The notes under the pieces are model-generated. The model saw only the letters and a program-made list of their open reading frames with translations, was not told the origin of the DNA and did not search any database. A stretch of DNA of 35,565 nt, taken from a virus. The DNA is taken from positions 1 through 35,565 of IMG/VR virus record IMGVR_UViG_3300045825_000098. The stretch is one strand, 5' to 3'. Shown here piece after piece: positions 14,468-21,080 of the stretch. How positions within the stretch are numbered: the first letter of the stretch is position 1; the number at the start of each line of letters is the position of its first letter. Position numbers and translations under genes: made by a program.

Positions 14468-14685
14468 GCGATGTCGTTTCCGTGCTGCACGATGCGAAGG
14501 TTCGGGGAGACCTGGCCGGCGGGGTGCCGCACCATCGACGAGATCAGGTGCTGGCACTGGTGGATGTGCTCGTCCTTGTAGGCGATCTCCGCCCGGAGCC
14601 GCTTCACGAAGTTCTCGTAGGCGACGATCGTGGAGACGGTGACGAGGGTGGCGGCGATGGCGCAGAACACTGCGAGGTTCTCCAC
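14464..14685 (-). CDS. Small membrane-anchored coiled-coil protein
   Basis: A 73-residue protein. Residues 2-23 (ENLAVFCAIAATLVTVSTIVAY) form one membrane helix, then a charged helix (FVKRLRAEIAYKDEHIHQ) and a short tail facing the cytoplasm. GTG at 14685 is chosen because AAGGAACC lies upstream and the longer reading is arginine-rich shadow. No family is recognised. Confidence 0.55.
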   Translation of the reverse strand: MENLAVFCAIAATLVTVSTIVAYENFVKRLRAEIAYKDEHIHQCQHLISSMVRHPAGQVSPNLRIVQHGNDIA

Positions 14686-14725
14686 GGTGGTTCCTTCCCT
14701 AGGTCCAGAGGGGGTGGTGCGGGGT

Positions 14726-14810
14726 GGGAGCAGCGACGGCCTTCCCCTTGCCAGCCGCTGCTCCCCGTTGGCCCGGAGGGGCCGATCCGGCGCACTGTGG
14801 GGACGCCGGA
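14726..14810. other. Three consecutive perfect hairpins in an intergenic gap
   Basis: The 134-base gap 14686-14819 holds three back-to-back inverted repeats: GGGAGCAGCG/CGCTGCTCCC (14726-14765, 20-base loop with further pairing), GGCCC/GGGCC (14770-14783) and TCCGGCG/CGCCGGA (14786-14810). The cluster could be a compound terminator or a small structured RNA. Orientation cannot be decided from symmetry. Confidence 0.6.
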
Positions 14811-14819
14811 CGAGGGGGG

Positions 14820-15299
14820 TCAGGCCGAAGCGGCCAGGAACTCCTCGACGGTCACGCCGAGGAGTTCGCAGGCGTCTGCCGGGCCGAGGGAGTCGGGGAA
14901 CTGATCGCGTAGTGATAGCAACGTGTTTGCCATGTGGACGTTGATGCGCTCGGTGTCGACCTGCGATGACCGCTGCTGCCGCCACTCTTCAAGCTGCGCC
15001 CACGACATGACGTGGATGGCCTCGGTCTGGTAGACGATGGTGCCGTCGTCTTGGCGGCGCCTCGTGCCGAGCATTGCGGCCTTGCTGTGGCCTGTGCCGT
15101 TGTAGTTCACGAGGACCCTGTTCTCGTTCTTCGTGATGCGCTTCAAGTCGTTTCGGATGCCGTTGCGGATGTAGATGCGCTCGACTATGCGCGCCAGATC
15201 GAACTCGGCCAGCGCGCTTTCGGCGCGGTCGATGGCGGCGTCGTTGACGACGCGGGTGCCATTCAGTGACTCGGAGAGAACTTCATCCCAATCGCGCAT
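14820..15299 (-). CDS. Hypothetical protein
   Basis: A 159-residue protein, mainly helical, with a mid basic segment (RNGIRNDLKRITKNENRVLV) and a C-terminal SLGPADACELLGVTVEEFL segment that looks like a small helical-bundle tail. No family is recognised. The ATG at 15299 overlaps the TAA of the upstream HTH gene (TAATG), so both are co-translated. It may partner with that DNA-binding protein. Confidence 0.5.
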   Translation of the reverse strand: MRDWDEVLSESLNGTRVVNDAAIDRAESALAEFDLARIVERIYIRNGIRNDLKRITKNENRVLVNYNGTGHSKAAMLGTRRRQDDGTIVYQTEAIHVMSWAQLEEWRQQRSSQVDTERINVHMANTLLSLRDQFPDSLGPADACELLGVTVEEFLAASA

Positions 15300-16015
15300 T
15301 ACTGACCTCCGTTGATGACACGCAGCCCAGTGCGAGCGCGCATGAATTTGTCGAGCCATTCGTTTACGTCGTTGCGGTTGCGGTCCCATGCGCGAACGTC
15401 CGCGTCGGTGAATGGCAGGACGGATGCGTCGACCGGGTCGATCTCGAATGGGGGCCGGATGCTGAGTGCGCGGTTGACGTCGCGCATGAGGTTGGCCTGC
15501 CGGTATCCGGCGTCTCCTTGGACGACGTTCATCACCGCGTCGGCTGCCGCTCGACCTGCCCGCGTCGGCCCGTCGAGAATCTCGCCTGTATCGGTGTCGA
15601 CGTCCTGCTCGACCTTGGTTGACTCGGTGGTGCGCGACGTCGTGGTGATGTGGGCGGGGTAGGTCTTGCCGTCCTGACCAGTGACAGCCGAGGTGTTCAG
15701 TTCTGAACGGCTGAGGTCGGAATGGATCGTTCCCACGCTGACGCCGACCGCGCTAGCGATGGCCCGCGTCGACAGTCCCTGCTCGCGAAGGTTGCCCACG
15801 ACCTCGCGGCGCTCACCTCGGGGTAGTCCGATGTGAACACCAGAGAACTCCGCGTCGCACAGGTCGTCCCACGACTCGTAACCGAGGGTCAGCCAGGCAC
15901 GCCCGTGGAACAGCGCAGCGATGTCGTCGCGGGCTGACTCGACGTGCAGGCGGACGCGGTTGATGCGAGCGGTTGCCTCGTCGTGGGTGATGACGAAGTC
16001 CAGTTCGTCGCTCAT
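15299..16015 (-). CDS. HTH DNA-binding protein, ParB-like flavour
   Basis: A 238-residue protein. Residues 20-110 include a helical entry (INRVRLHVESARDDIAALF), a WLTLGYESWDDLC turn and a helix-turn-helix LREQGLSTRAIASAVGVSVGTIHSDL near 77-102. This order (helical region, LPRGERREVV, then HTH) resembles ParB/KorB-like plasmid proteins and actinophage early regulators. The C-terminal half has no clear domain. It is the second gene of the leftward early operon and could be a regulator or a replication/partition factor. It is not assigned to the iterons, though it is one candidate to bind them. Confidence 0.6.
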   Translation of the reverse strand: MSDELDFVITHDEATARINRVRLHVESARDDIAALFHGRAWLTLGYESWDDLCDAEFSGVHIGLPRGERREVVGNLREQGLSTRAIASAVGVSVGTIHSDLSRSELNTSAVTGQDGKTYPAHITTTSRTTESTKVEQDVDTDTGEILDGPTRAGRAAADAVMNVVQGDAGYRQANLMRDVNRALSIRPPFEIDPVDASVLPFTDADVRAWDRNRNDVNEWLDKFMRARTGLRVINGGQ

Positions 16016-16185
16016 GCGGCGATCAGCGCCTCAATGTCCTTGCGGTGGAACAGGTATGCGCCTGTCTTGCCGGGGAGTTTGCGGGCTGGCTTGAGTTTGC
16101 CGATGAGTACGAGTCGGTTGACGGTGGCGACGGTCTTGCCGAGGATCTCGGCAGCCTCCGCTGTCGTGATGGTTGTTTCTGGCAT
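16012..16185 (-). CDS. Excisionase-like helix-turn-helix protein
   Basis: A 57-residue protein (from MPETT). The helix-turn-helix ITTAEAAEILGKTVATVNRLVLIGKLKPARKLPGKTGAYLFHRKDIEAL is typical of the MerR/Xis HTH_17 family, about 55-70 residues. It is the first gene of the leftward early operon, divergent from the repressor and close to the integrase, so it may be the recombination directionality factor or a Cro-like regulator. A longer start at 16221 would run through the operator, so ATG 16185 is preferred, although it has no clear ribosome site. Confidence 0.75.
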   Translation of the reverse strand: MPETTITTAEAAEILGKTVATVNRLVLIGKLKPARKLPGKTGAYLFHRKDIEALIAA

Positions 16186-16190
16186 GTCGC

Positions 16191-16227
16191 AGAGACTTGC
16201 ATACGCAAGCATCATAAGCAAGTCTCT
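16191..16227. promoter_or_regulatory. Candidate early operator/promoter of the leftward operon
   Basis: A perfect 10-base inverted repeat AGAGACTTGC (16191-16200) / GCAAGTCTCT (16218-16227) brackets a minus-strand -10-like TATGAT (16216-16211). Inside is a second palindrome, CTTGC-ATAC-GCAAG (16196-16209). The half-site ACTTGC recurs at 16265. The arrangement suggests repressor dimers covering the early promoter. Confidence 0.65.
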
Positions 16228-16242
16228 CGGGCGGCGTGTTGC

Positions 16243-16258
16243 GTTATCCGTGGATAAC
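16243..16258. promoter_or_regulatory. Perfect palindrome in the switch region
   Basis: GTTATCC-GT-GGATAAC is a perfect 7-base inverted repeat between the two ACTTGC-type sites. Its sequence differs from those sites, so it may bind a second regulator (for example the Xis-like protein). Confidence 0.5.
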
Positions 16259-16264
16259 GAGCAA

Positions 16265-16280
16265 ACTTGCTTACGTGAGC
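16265..16280 (+). promoter_or_regulatory. Operator-like site overlapping the repressor start
   Basis: ACTTGCTTACGTGAGC closely resembles ACTTGCATACGCAAGC at 16195. It covers the GTG at 16275, so binding would block the repressor's own transcription start, giving autoregulation. There is no ribosome site before the GTG, which suggests a leaderless mRNA. Confidence 0.5.
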
Positions 16281-16598
16281 GTCCAGCCGATCGGCAGAAT
16301 CCCCGAGATCACGCTTCCTGTGCGCCTGCGAGTGGCACGCGAGAGCGCCGACATGGAGCAGGAGGACATCGCCGTCGCGCTGGAGATCAGTCGTGGGTCG
16401 ATCAGCGCCTACGAGCGTGGTGTGACAGTCCCCAAGGGACTCGTCCTGCGTGCGTGGGCACTGGCCACAGGGGTCGATGAGCAGTGGCTGCGAACCGGAA
16501 TCGACCCCACTACCGGCCCAACCGGCTTACAGCGGGGTAACACGACCGGATCAATCGCCCACGAGGCGAGCATCCACCTCATCCGGACGGCAGCGTAG
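16275..16598 (+). CDS. CI-like immunity repressor (XRE/HTH_3)
   Basis: A 107-residue protein with an XRE-type DNA-binding domain: residues about 12-50 include VRLRVARESADMEQEDIAVALEISRGSISAYERG with the canonical helix-turn-helix, then a short tail lacking an autocleavage or oligomerisation domain. It should repress the leftward early genes and keep lysogeny, in the plus direction next to the integrase. GTG at 16275 is preferred over the GTG at 16236 because the operator sites lie between them. Lacking a peptidase domain, it cannot be induced by RecA-driven self-cleavage. Confidence 0.8.
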   Translation: MSVQPIGRIPEITLPVRLRVARESADMEQEDIAVALEISRGSISAYERGVTVPKGLVLRAWALATGVDEQWLRTGIDPTTGPTGLQRGNTTGSIAHEASIHLIRTAA

Positions 16599-16634
16599 GA
16601 GGTTCACACACGAACCATCACACGGGGGAACTGC

Positions 16635-17411
16635 ATGAACGACCTGCTCATCCATGACTGGCTGGCCTGGCTAGGTGCGGGCAACGCCGCCCACTCGACC
16701 CTGCGGATGCGGGGCTACGCGCTCCGGTCATTCGCCCGCACCTGCGATCTGAGGGACGCTGACGGACCCGACGTGGTCTCCTACCTCGCGTCCCTACCCG
16801 GTGGCGCCTGGTCTCGCGCCTCCCACCTGGCGGCACTTCGCAGCTTTTATCGCTGGGGCACTCTGACGGGTCGAGTCGACCACGATCCGACGCGGCTGGT
16901 CCACGCGATCAAGGTCCCGGACGGGGTGCCGCGCCCGGTTCCCGAGCACGTCGTCCAGGCAGCACTGGCGACCGCAGACGACCGGACGCGGCTGATGATC
17001 CTGTTCGGCGCCTACGCCGGCCTGCGGCGTGCGGAGATCGCAGCCCTGCACTCGGTGAACGTGTCGGACACGGCGCTGACGGTTTGCGGGAAGGGTGGGC
17101 GGACGCGGGTCATCCCGATCCATCCCCGACTGCGTCCGTACCTGGACTTCACCGGGTACGCCTTCCCGTCGCACCGGACTCCCGGCGCCCACGTTCACCC
17201 GGACACCGTGGGCACCCATGTCGCGGCGGCGCTCGGTCGCGGTTACCACTGCCACCAGCTGCGACACCGGTTCGCGACAGTCGTCTACGCGGGCTGCCAC
17301 GACGTGCTGGTGGTGCAGCGGCTACTCGGTCACGCGGACGTGGCGACCACGATGATCTACGTCGGGATCGGGCAGGAGTCCGAGCGGGCAGCGGTGCTGT
17401 CAGTCGCGTAA
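16635..17411 (+). CDS. int: Tyrosine-type integrase
   Basis: A 258-residue tyrosine recombinase. An N-terminal core-binding (SAM-like) domain covers about 5-85. The catalytic domain has R131 (AGLRRAEI), K153 (GKGGRTR), H207 and R210 (HQLRH), H233 (LLGHADV) and nucleophile Y242 (MIYVG). At 258 residues it lacks an arm-binding N-terminal domain and is shorter than lambda-type integrases, resembling XerC-sized actinophage enzymes. It integrates the phage at an attB, probably with the Xis-like protein for excision. It lies 36 bases after the repressor in the same direction. Confidence 0.95.
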   Translation: MNDLLIHDWLAWLGAGNAAHSTLRMRGYALRSFARTCDLRDADGPDVVSYLASLPGGAWSRASHLAALRSFYRWGTLTGRVDHDPTRLVHAIKVPDGVPRPVPEHVVQAALATADDRTRLMILFGAYAGLRRAEIAALHSVNVSDTALTVCGKGGRTRVIPIHPRLRPYLDFTGYAFPSHRTPGAHVHPDTVGTHVAAALGRGYHCHQLRHRFATVVYAGCHDVLVVQRLLGHADVATTMIYVGIGQESERAAVLSVA

Positions 17412-17421
17412 TCTGAGGTCT

Positions 17422-17457
17422 GGGTGGCCTCGTTTCCTGGCGGTTTCGAGGCCACCC
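17422..17457. terminator. Hairpin downstream of the integrase
   Basis: A perfect 11-base inverted repeat GGGTGGCCTCG/CGAGGCCACCC with a 14-base loop, beginning 10 bases past the integrase stop. A terminator for the repressor-integrase unit is most likely. The attP core could also lie in this gap (17412-17537), but no tRNA-like sequence is recognisable. Confidence 0.6.
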
Positions 17458-17537
17458 CCTTCCGTCAGCGCGCATCCGTCAGGCCATCGGGGTACCTTCG
17501 AAGCGAGTACCACCCTAAAACCGCCAGAGGAGCAATC

Positions 17538-17885
17538 ATGAAGCGCACAGCCGTAGTTATCGCCGCGTCCGTCCTGACTCTCGGGCTAGTAGCGCCCGCT
17601 CATGCAGCGCCGTCCAAGATCGACATCGACGAGCTCCTGTTCCTTGCCACGATGCAGACGCACACCGATGCCCTCGCGCTCGCACCGGAGGACGATCTAT
17701 TGAAACTTGGCCGGGTGACCTGCAAGGTGTTCATCGCGGGCAAGAGCATCAACCGTCTCGTCCACGACTACGAGGACACCGGGATTCCCCGGCTGGAGGT
17801 CGGCGTCCTGATTGGCGCAGCGGCGAACAACCTGTGCCCGAGCCAGCGCAAGAAGGTCCAGCGGTACATCCTGAGCCACTACTAG
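17538..17885 (+). CDS. Secreted DUF732-like protein (lysogenic moron)
   Basis: A 115-residue protein. Residues 1-23 are a signal peptide (basic MKR, hydrophobic core, AHA cleavage site). The mature part matches the DUF732 pattern: an N-terminal DELLFLATM helix, a conserved GRVTC with C62, a helical middle, and LIGAAANNLCPSQ with C100, which likely forms a disulfide. DUF732 proteins are abundant in mycobacteria and their relatives. AGAGGAG sits before the ATG, and terminators flank it. Its position beside the integrase, with its own transcription unit, suggests expression in the lysogen and a change of the cell envelope. Confidence 0.8.
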   Translation: MKRTAVVIAASVLTLGLVAPAHAAPSKIDIDELLFLATMQTHTDALALAPEDDLLKLGRVTCKVFIAGKSINRLVHDYEDTGIPRLEVGVLIGAAANNLCPSQRKKVQRYILSHY

Positions 17886-17893
17886 ACAGCAAA

Positions 17894-17928
17894 GAACGCC
17901 CCCCTCCGAGGCATGGAGGGGGGCGTTC
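17894..17928. terminator. Strong bidirectional terminator
   Basis: A perfect 14-base-pair stem GAACGCCCCCCTCC/GGAGGGGGGCGTTC with a 7-base loop, between the convergent DUF732-like gene (stop 17885) and the HNH gene (stop 17945). No long U-tract. Confidence 0.85.
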
Positions 17929-17944
17929 GGCTGTGCGGGCTGGG

Positions 17945-18877
17945 TCAGGCGGCGGGCTTCGAGATGCCAAAGACTTCTCGCGCCCTTGGCAGGCCGCTGT
18001 ACTTCCATTCAATCCAGAGCCGATTGTTCTTGGCGGCATTGCACGGCTTGCACAGGCTCGCCAGGTTGCCGATGCCGTGCGTGCTGAACTCATTGGCGAT
18101 GGGGATCAGATGCTCCATCTGGATGTTCTCGGTCGACCCGCAGGCAAGGCAGGGCGAATGGTAGGTGCGACGGAGATCCTTCGGCGTGATGACGTAGTTG
18201 GGGCGGCTGGCCTTGCGGGCGCGTCGGAGAAGCCAGTAGGCGTGAGCCTTGTCCTTGTTGCTGGCGTACCACTTGCGGTTATAGGCCCGCCTGCGCTCCG
18301 GGTTGGCCTTCGCCCACGCGCCGTTGTACTCGTTCACCTGTGATGGATTCCGCTGGTATCGCTCACGCTTCTTGCGGCGGTACTCCTCTGGGTTCCGGTT
18401 CGCGTATAGGCGTCCAGCCCTATCGCGGTACTGATCGAGGTTGTCCAGGCGGTGCTGCCGACTCCGATCGCGATACTGGTCGGGGTTATCCAAACGGTGT
18501 TGCCGCTTCTTGGCTGCCAGTTCTTCCGCGTGGCGTTCCCGGTAGGTGCGGTCGTAGGCGGGCTTCTTGTCCGTCTGCTTCCAGTATTCCTTCATGTACG
18601 CGGCCTTGGCATCCCGCTGCTCGGGCGTCTGTCGCGCTAGGCTCCGAGCCTTCTGCTCCCGAACCTTGTCTGGGTTGGCCTTACGCCATGCCTTCAGACG
18701 CTCCGCGCCCTTAGCTTTTGCCTCGGGGTCGGCGTTACGACTCTTTGAATACACGCGGCAGCATTCGATACATCGGGAGTCACGGCCAGCCTTGTAGCGA
18801 GGCTTCACATGGAAAGCCTCTAGCGGCTTGGTCTCGCCGCACTTACTGCAGGCCTTCTCTGTAGGTACGCTTTCCAT
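17945..18877 (-). CDS. Repeat-containing HNH endonuclease
   Basis: A 310-residue nuclease. The N-terminus has a CSKCGETKPLEAF zinc knuckle and CIECC. The middle, about 100-215, is a basic array of roughly 15-residue repeats with consensus RxxYxxNPxxxRxx; two adjacent copies (RQHRLDNPDQYRDR and RQHRLDNLDQYRDR) differ by one residue and are near-identical in DNA. The C-terminal HNH core is CLACGSTENIQMEHLIPI followed by SLCKPCNAAK. The repeats probably track along DNA. It is a lone gene between lysis and lysogeny modules, so a mobile homing element is likely. GAGAGG precedes the ATG. Confidence 0.85.
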   Translation of the reverse strand: MESVPTEKACSKCGETKPLEAFHVKPRYKAGRDSRCIECCRVYSKSRNADPEAKAKGAERLKAWRKANPDKVREQKARSLARQTPEQRDAKAAYMKEYWKQTDKKPAYDRTYRERHAEELAAKKRQHRLDNPDQYRDRSRQHRLDNLDQYRDRAGRLYANRNPEEYRRKKRERYQRNPSQVNEYNGAWAKANPERRRAYNRKWYASNKDKAHAYWLLRRARKASRPNYVITPKDLRRTYHSPCLACGSTENIQMEHLIPIANEFSTHGIGNLASLCKPCNAAKNNRLWIEWKYSGLPRAREVFGISKPAA

Positions 18878-18904
18878 ATCGGCCTCTCAACTAGGTCGGT
18901 CACG

Positions 18905-18933
18905 CCCCCGGACGGTTGCTGCCGTCGCGGGGG
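18905..18933 (-). terminator. Terminator-like hairpin downstream of the amidase
   Basis: Stem CCCCCG-GACGG/CCGTC-GCGGGGG with a small bulge and a 6-base loop, in the 71-base gap between the amidase stop (18949) and the HNH start (18877). It would end late transcription before the HNH gene. Confidence 0.55.
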
Positions 18934-18948
18934 TACTTGCTGCCTATT

Positions 18949-19560
18949 CTACGCGCCGTACTTCTTAATCCAGGACTGGACTTCGGCGTTGCTGTTGAGG
19001 ATGTCGATCTTTCTATTGACGGCCCAGTCAGCGTGACGGGGCAGCCGGTAGGTGCCGGTGGTCGTCCAGTCGGAGGCGTCGGCGCAGGCGAAGATCAGCC
19101 GGACGAGGCCTTCCTTCTGCGCGACGGTGAAGTCCTTGGACAGGCCCTTGGACACGATCTCGACGCCGAGCATCCACTGGTTGCCGCGGTCCTTCGGGAC
19201 GCCGAGCTGCTTCCACGGTGCGACCTTGAAGTCGCCGAGGCCGGAGTGCCAGCACGGGTAGGCGGCGGCGATATAGACGCAACCATCCCGGTCGAGGGTG
19301 AAGTTGGACGCGGGTGCGGAGAAGTGGTGGGCGACGTAGTTGATCTGGCCGTCGTTGGCGCCATGCTTGTTGCCGGGGTTGGCGGGGTTGGTGGAGTTGG
19401 TGGCTGCGCCGGCGGTGTGATGCAGGACCAACGCGACGGGCTTCTTCCCCGCCTGACCCTGCCACGGTCCCATCCAGTCGCTGTCCCAGTTCTTCATGAA
19501 GTGGGCCCGGTTGCCGAACTGGTACACGAGCTCAGCGTGGAGTGTCTGCGCGTACGTCAT
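18949..19560 (-). CDS. Endolysin: N-acetylmuramoyl-L-alanine amidase
   Basis: A 203-residue single-domain Amidase_2-type enzyme. LVLHHTAG (44-51) supplies a zinc histidine (H47/H48), H176 (RHADW) and D186 (RKID) are the other probable metal ligands, and E134 (GVEIVS) lies in the core strand. It cleaves the bond between MurNAc and L-alanine of peptidoglycan. There is no signal peptide and no visible separate wall-binding domain. ATG at 19560 overlaps the stop of the preceding membrane gene (ATGA), supporting holin-amidase coupling. Confidence 0.9.
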   Translation of the reverse strand: MTYAQTLHAELVYQFGNRAHFMKNWDSDWMGPWQGQAGKKPVALVLHHTAGAATNSTNPANPGNKHGANDGQINYVAHHFSAPASNFTLDRDGCVYIAAAYPCWHSGLGDFKVAPWKQLGVPKDRGNQWMLGVEIVSKGLSKDFTVAQKEGLVRLIFACADASDWTTTGTYRLPRHADWAVNRKIDILNSNAEVQSWIKKYGA

Positions 19561-19802
19561 GGCGTCTCCTCGTCCACTGCGTCCTTGTCCTTGCCCCAGC
19601 GCGGGTCGGCGGGGTTGATGGCGACGACGAGCGGCTTCAACGTGGCGACGAGGGCGGCGATCACCCACACCTGCCACTCGTCGAAGTCGATGACCTTGTC
19701 GATGGTCCAGTGCGCTATCGCCATCGAGATGACGATGGCGACGAACGCCTGGAACCAGGAGGCGTACGGACTTTGCGCGAGCCATTCCTTGATGGCGACC
19801 AT
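19557..19802 (-). CDS. Putative holin
   Basis: An 81-residue protein with two likely membrane helices (about 15-35, FQAFVAIVISMAIAHWTI, and about 44-62, VWVIAALVATLKPLVVAI) and a charged C-terminal tail (DPRWGKDKDAVDEE). Size, two spans, charged tail and direct ATGA coupling to the amidase are typical of a holin that permits endolysin escape. Several other small membrane proteins upstream could share or compete for this role. Confidence 0.7.
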   Translation of the reverse strand: MVAIKEWLAQSPYASWFQAFVAIVISMAIAHWTIDKVIDFDEWQVWVIAALVATLKPLVVAINPADPRWGKDKDAVDEETP

Positions 19803-19804
19803 GA

Positions 19805-19996
19805 TTAGTCCCCTATCTGCTTGACGATCTCGATGGCCTTCTCGGAGGCGTAGATCGCGCCTGCGACGAACATCAGCCGGGCGTTCTCCAAGCTCAGCGC
19901 CTCGACGCTGATCGCTTCCAGCCGTGCGATGAGGGCGGCCCGCTCCTCAGTTGTCATCGTCGGAGTCGTCACGGTGATGGCGGGGACGGTCGTCAT
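19805..19996 (-). CDS. Small helical protein of the lysis region
   Basis: A 63-residue protein. After an unstructured threonine-rich start, TEERAALIARLEAISVEALSL and LMFVAGAIYASEKAIEIVKQ form two helices with one mildly hydrophobic face. An internal ATG at 19957 would remove the overlap with the microprotein ending at 19947. The function is unknown; a holin accessory or antiholin is possible by position. Confidence 0.45.
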   Translation of the reverse strand: MTTVPAITVTTPTMTTEERAALIARLEAISVEALSLENARLMFVAGAIYASEKAIEIVKQIGD

Positions 19997-20093
19997 CGTG
20001 GCGCCCGCCCCACTGGTGGGAGGCCCACATCATCAGGACGGCGGAGACGGTGGTGATGAACGCGGCGAGCGCCTGCGCTAGGACTGGCTCCAC
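19947..20093 (-). CDS. 48-residue single-span membrane protein with Asp/His-rich tail
   Basis: The N-terminal half (LAQALAAFITTVSAVLMMWA) is one membrane helix, and the tail (RHDDDRPRHHRDDSDDDN) is extremely charged and could bind metal. GTG at 20093 overlaps the previous stop region by 16 bases, and the end overlaps the next ORF. The helix-plus-charged-tail build fits a small holin or spanin-like regulator. Confidence 0.5.
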   Translation of the reverse strand: MEPVLAQALAAFITTVSAVLMMWASHQWGGRHDDDRPRHHRDDSDDDN

Positions 20094-20482
20094 GGCTGCG
20101 CTCCTTTTTGCCGCCGTGATTCATCCTTCTCCAGCAGCCAGGAGCCGAACGCGATCACGATGATGCCGAAGCCGAGGGCGACGCCTTCGGCTTCCGGCTT
20201 GGTCAGGAGCAGGAACGCGGTGCGGCAGATGTAGACGAGGGCGGCGGAGAACAGGCCAACCTCGGCCAGGCGCTGCGACCCGGACCACCAGCCGGCGATC
20301 AGCGTGGACAGGGAGATGGCGGCGGCGATGGAGACGATGTCGCCGAGGAACAGCTCCTTGAAGATGCCGATGTTGAACAGGTTGTAGATGAGCAGGGTCG
20401 CCATGACGATCGCGAGGCCGAGGGCGACGGGCTTGATCCTGCGCCCGAGGAACGTGATGCCGTCCAGTGTCATCCCGGTCAC
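20078..20482 (-). CDS. Integral membrane protein (four predicted spans)
   Basis: A 134-residue protein. Hydrophobic segments lie near residues 17-36 (PVALGLAIVMATLLIYNLF), 42-60, 72-92 (LFSAALVYICRTAFLLL) and 98-115 (VALGFGIIVIAFGSWLL), ending in a basic tail. The start is GTG at 20482 or ATG four codons in. It is co-directional with the lysis genes. No family is recognised; a holin of the multi-span class is possible. Confidence 0.6.
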   Translation of the reverse strand: MTGMTLDGITFLGRRIKPVALGLAIVMATLLIYNLFNIGIFKELFLGDIVSIAAAISLSTLIAGWWSGSQRLAEVGLFSAALVYICRTAFLLLTKPEAEGVALGFGIIVIAFGSWLLEKDESRRQKGAQPWSQS

Positions 20483-20488
20483 GTGGGC

Positions 20489-21007
20489 CTACCTTCCTGT
20501 GATGGCGAAGATGACGCCGGCGACGCCGACGGCGACTCCGATGAAACCCGTGAGGTACATCCAGGCGTCCTTGCCGCCAGCCTTCGCTGCTACGGCGGAG
20601 TCGATGCGGGAGCTGTTCACGGACACCAGCGCGGTCAGTTCCCGCAGGCGAAGGCTCATGGCGTTCATCTGCGTTTCCAGCGACTCGCGGGTCGCGAACG
20701 TCGCCGTCTGATCCGACAGTGTCTGCCGGAACTCGTTGACGGACTCGAACCTCTTGTCGGCGGCGGCTTCGGCTTTGATGACGGCTTTCTCCGCGCTGGA
20801 CAGGGCCGTCTGCACGGCACGCTCGGCGGCTGCGAGGGCGGTCGTCATCGCCAACTGTTGCGCGGAGAATGCGGCGTCTACGGCCTTCGTCTGCGTGGCG
20901 TACCGCTCGTCGAGGAGGGCGACGAGGTCGTCGTGCCGCGAGAGCATGGCGGCCATCGCCGTGTCGATCGTCCAGCCGCTGATCTGGTCGGCGGTCTCGC
21001 CAGGCAT
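20489..21007 (-). CDS. Coiled-coil protein with C-terminal membrane anchor
   Basis: A 172-residue protein. Residues 30-130 are an alanine-rich helical coiled coil (AAERAVQTALSSAEKAVIKAEAAADKRF), and one membrane helix lies at about 149-168 (WMYLTGFIGVAVGVAGVIFA). The topology is a soluble stalk with a tail anchor. This pattern occurs in phage lysis regions beside holins and might be a spanin-like or holin-regulating protein; no outer membrane exists in the probable host unless it is a mycolata. The ATG overlaps the preceding microprotein stop (TGATG). Confidence 0.6.
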   Translation of the reverse strand: MPGETADQISGWTIDTAMAAMLSRHDDLVALLDERYATQTKAVDAAFSAQQLAMTTALAAAERAVQTALSSAEKAVIKAEAAADKRFESVNEFRQTLSDQTATFATRESLETQMNAMSLRLRELTALVSVNSSRIDSAVAAKAGGKDAWMYLTGFIGVAVGVAGVIFAITGR

Positions 21008-21078
21008 CAGGTGCGCCGGAGGAACCAGACGACGATCAGCACCACGACGACGACGAGGATCAGCCCGACGAAGGTCAT
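21007..21078 (-). CDS. 23-residue membrane microprotein
   Basis: MTFVGLILVVVVVLIVVWFL followed by RRT: a single valine/leucine helix with a basic end. Its TGA overlaps the next ATG (TGATG), and it follows the preceding microprotein by 2 bases. Coupling argues for real translation. Confidence 0.5.
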   Translation of the reverse strand: MTFVGLILVVVVVLIVVWFLRRT

Positions 21079-21080
21079 GG

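Noticed and set aside
16012-16221. Longer Xis-like protein starting at 16221
   Set aside because: It would place the start inside the inverted repeat and -10-like box; the ATG at 16185 begins directly at the conserved HTH domain.
17412-17537. tRNA gene or clear attP core downstream of the integrase
   Set aside because: The gap holds one hairpin and no cloverleaf or TPsiC-like segment; the att site cannot be fixed without the host junction.
18905-18933. Hairpin as an attachment site
   Set aside because: It lies after the amidase stop with a stem typical of a terminator, and no second copy of the sequence was noticed in the window.
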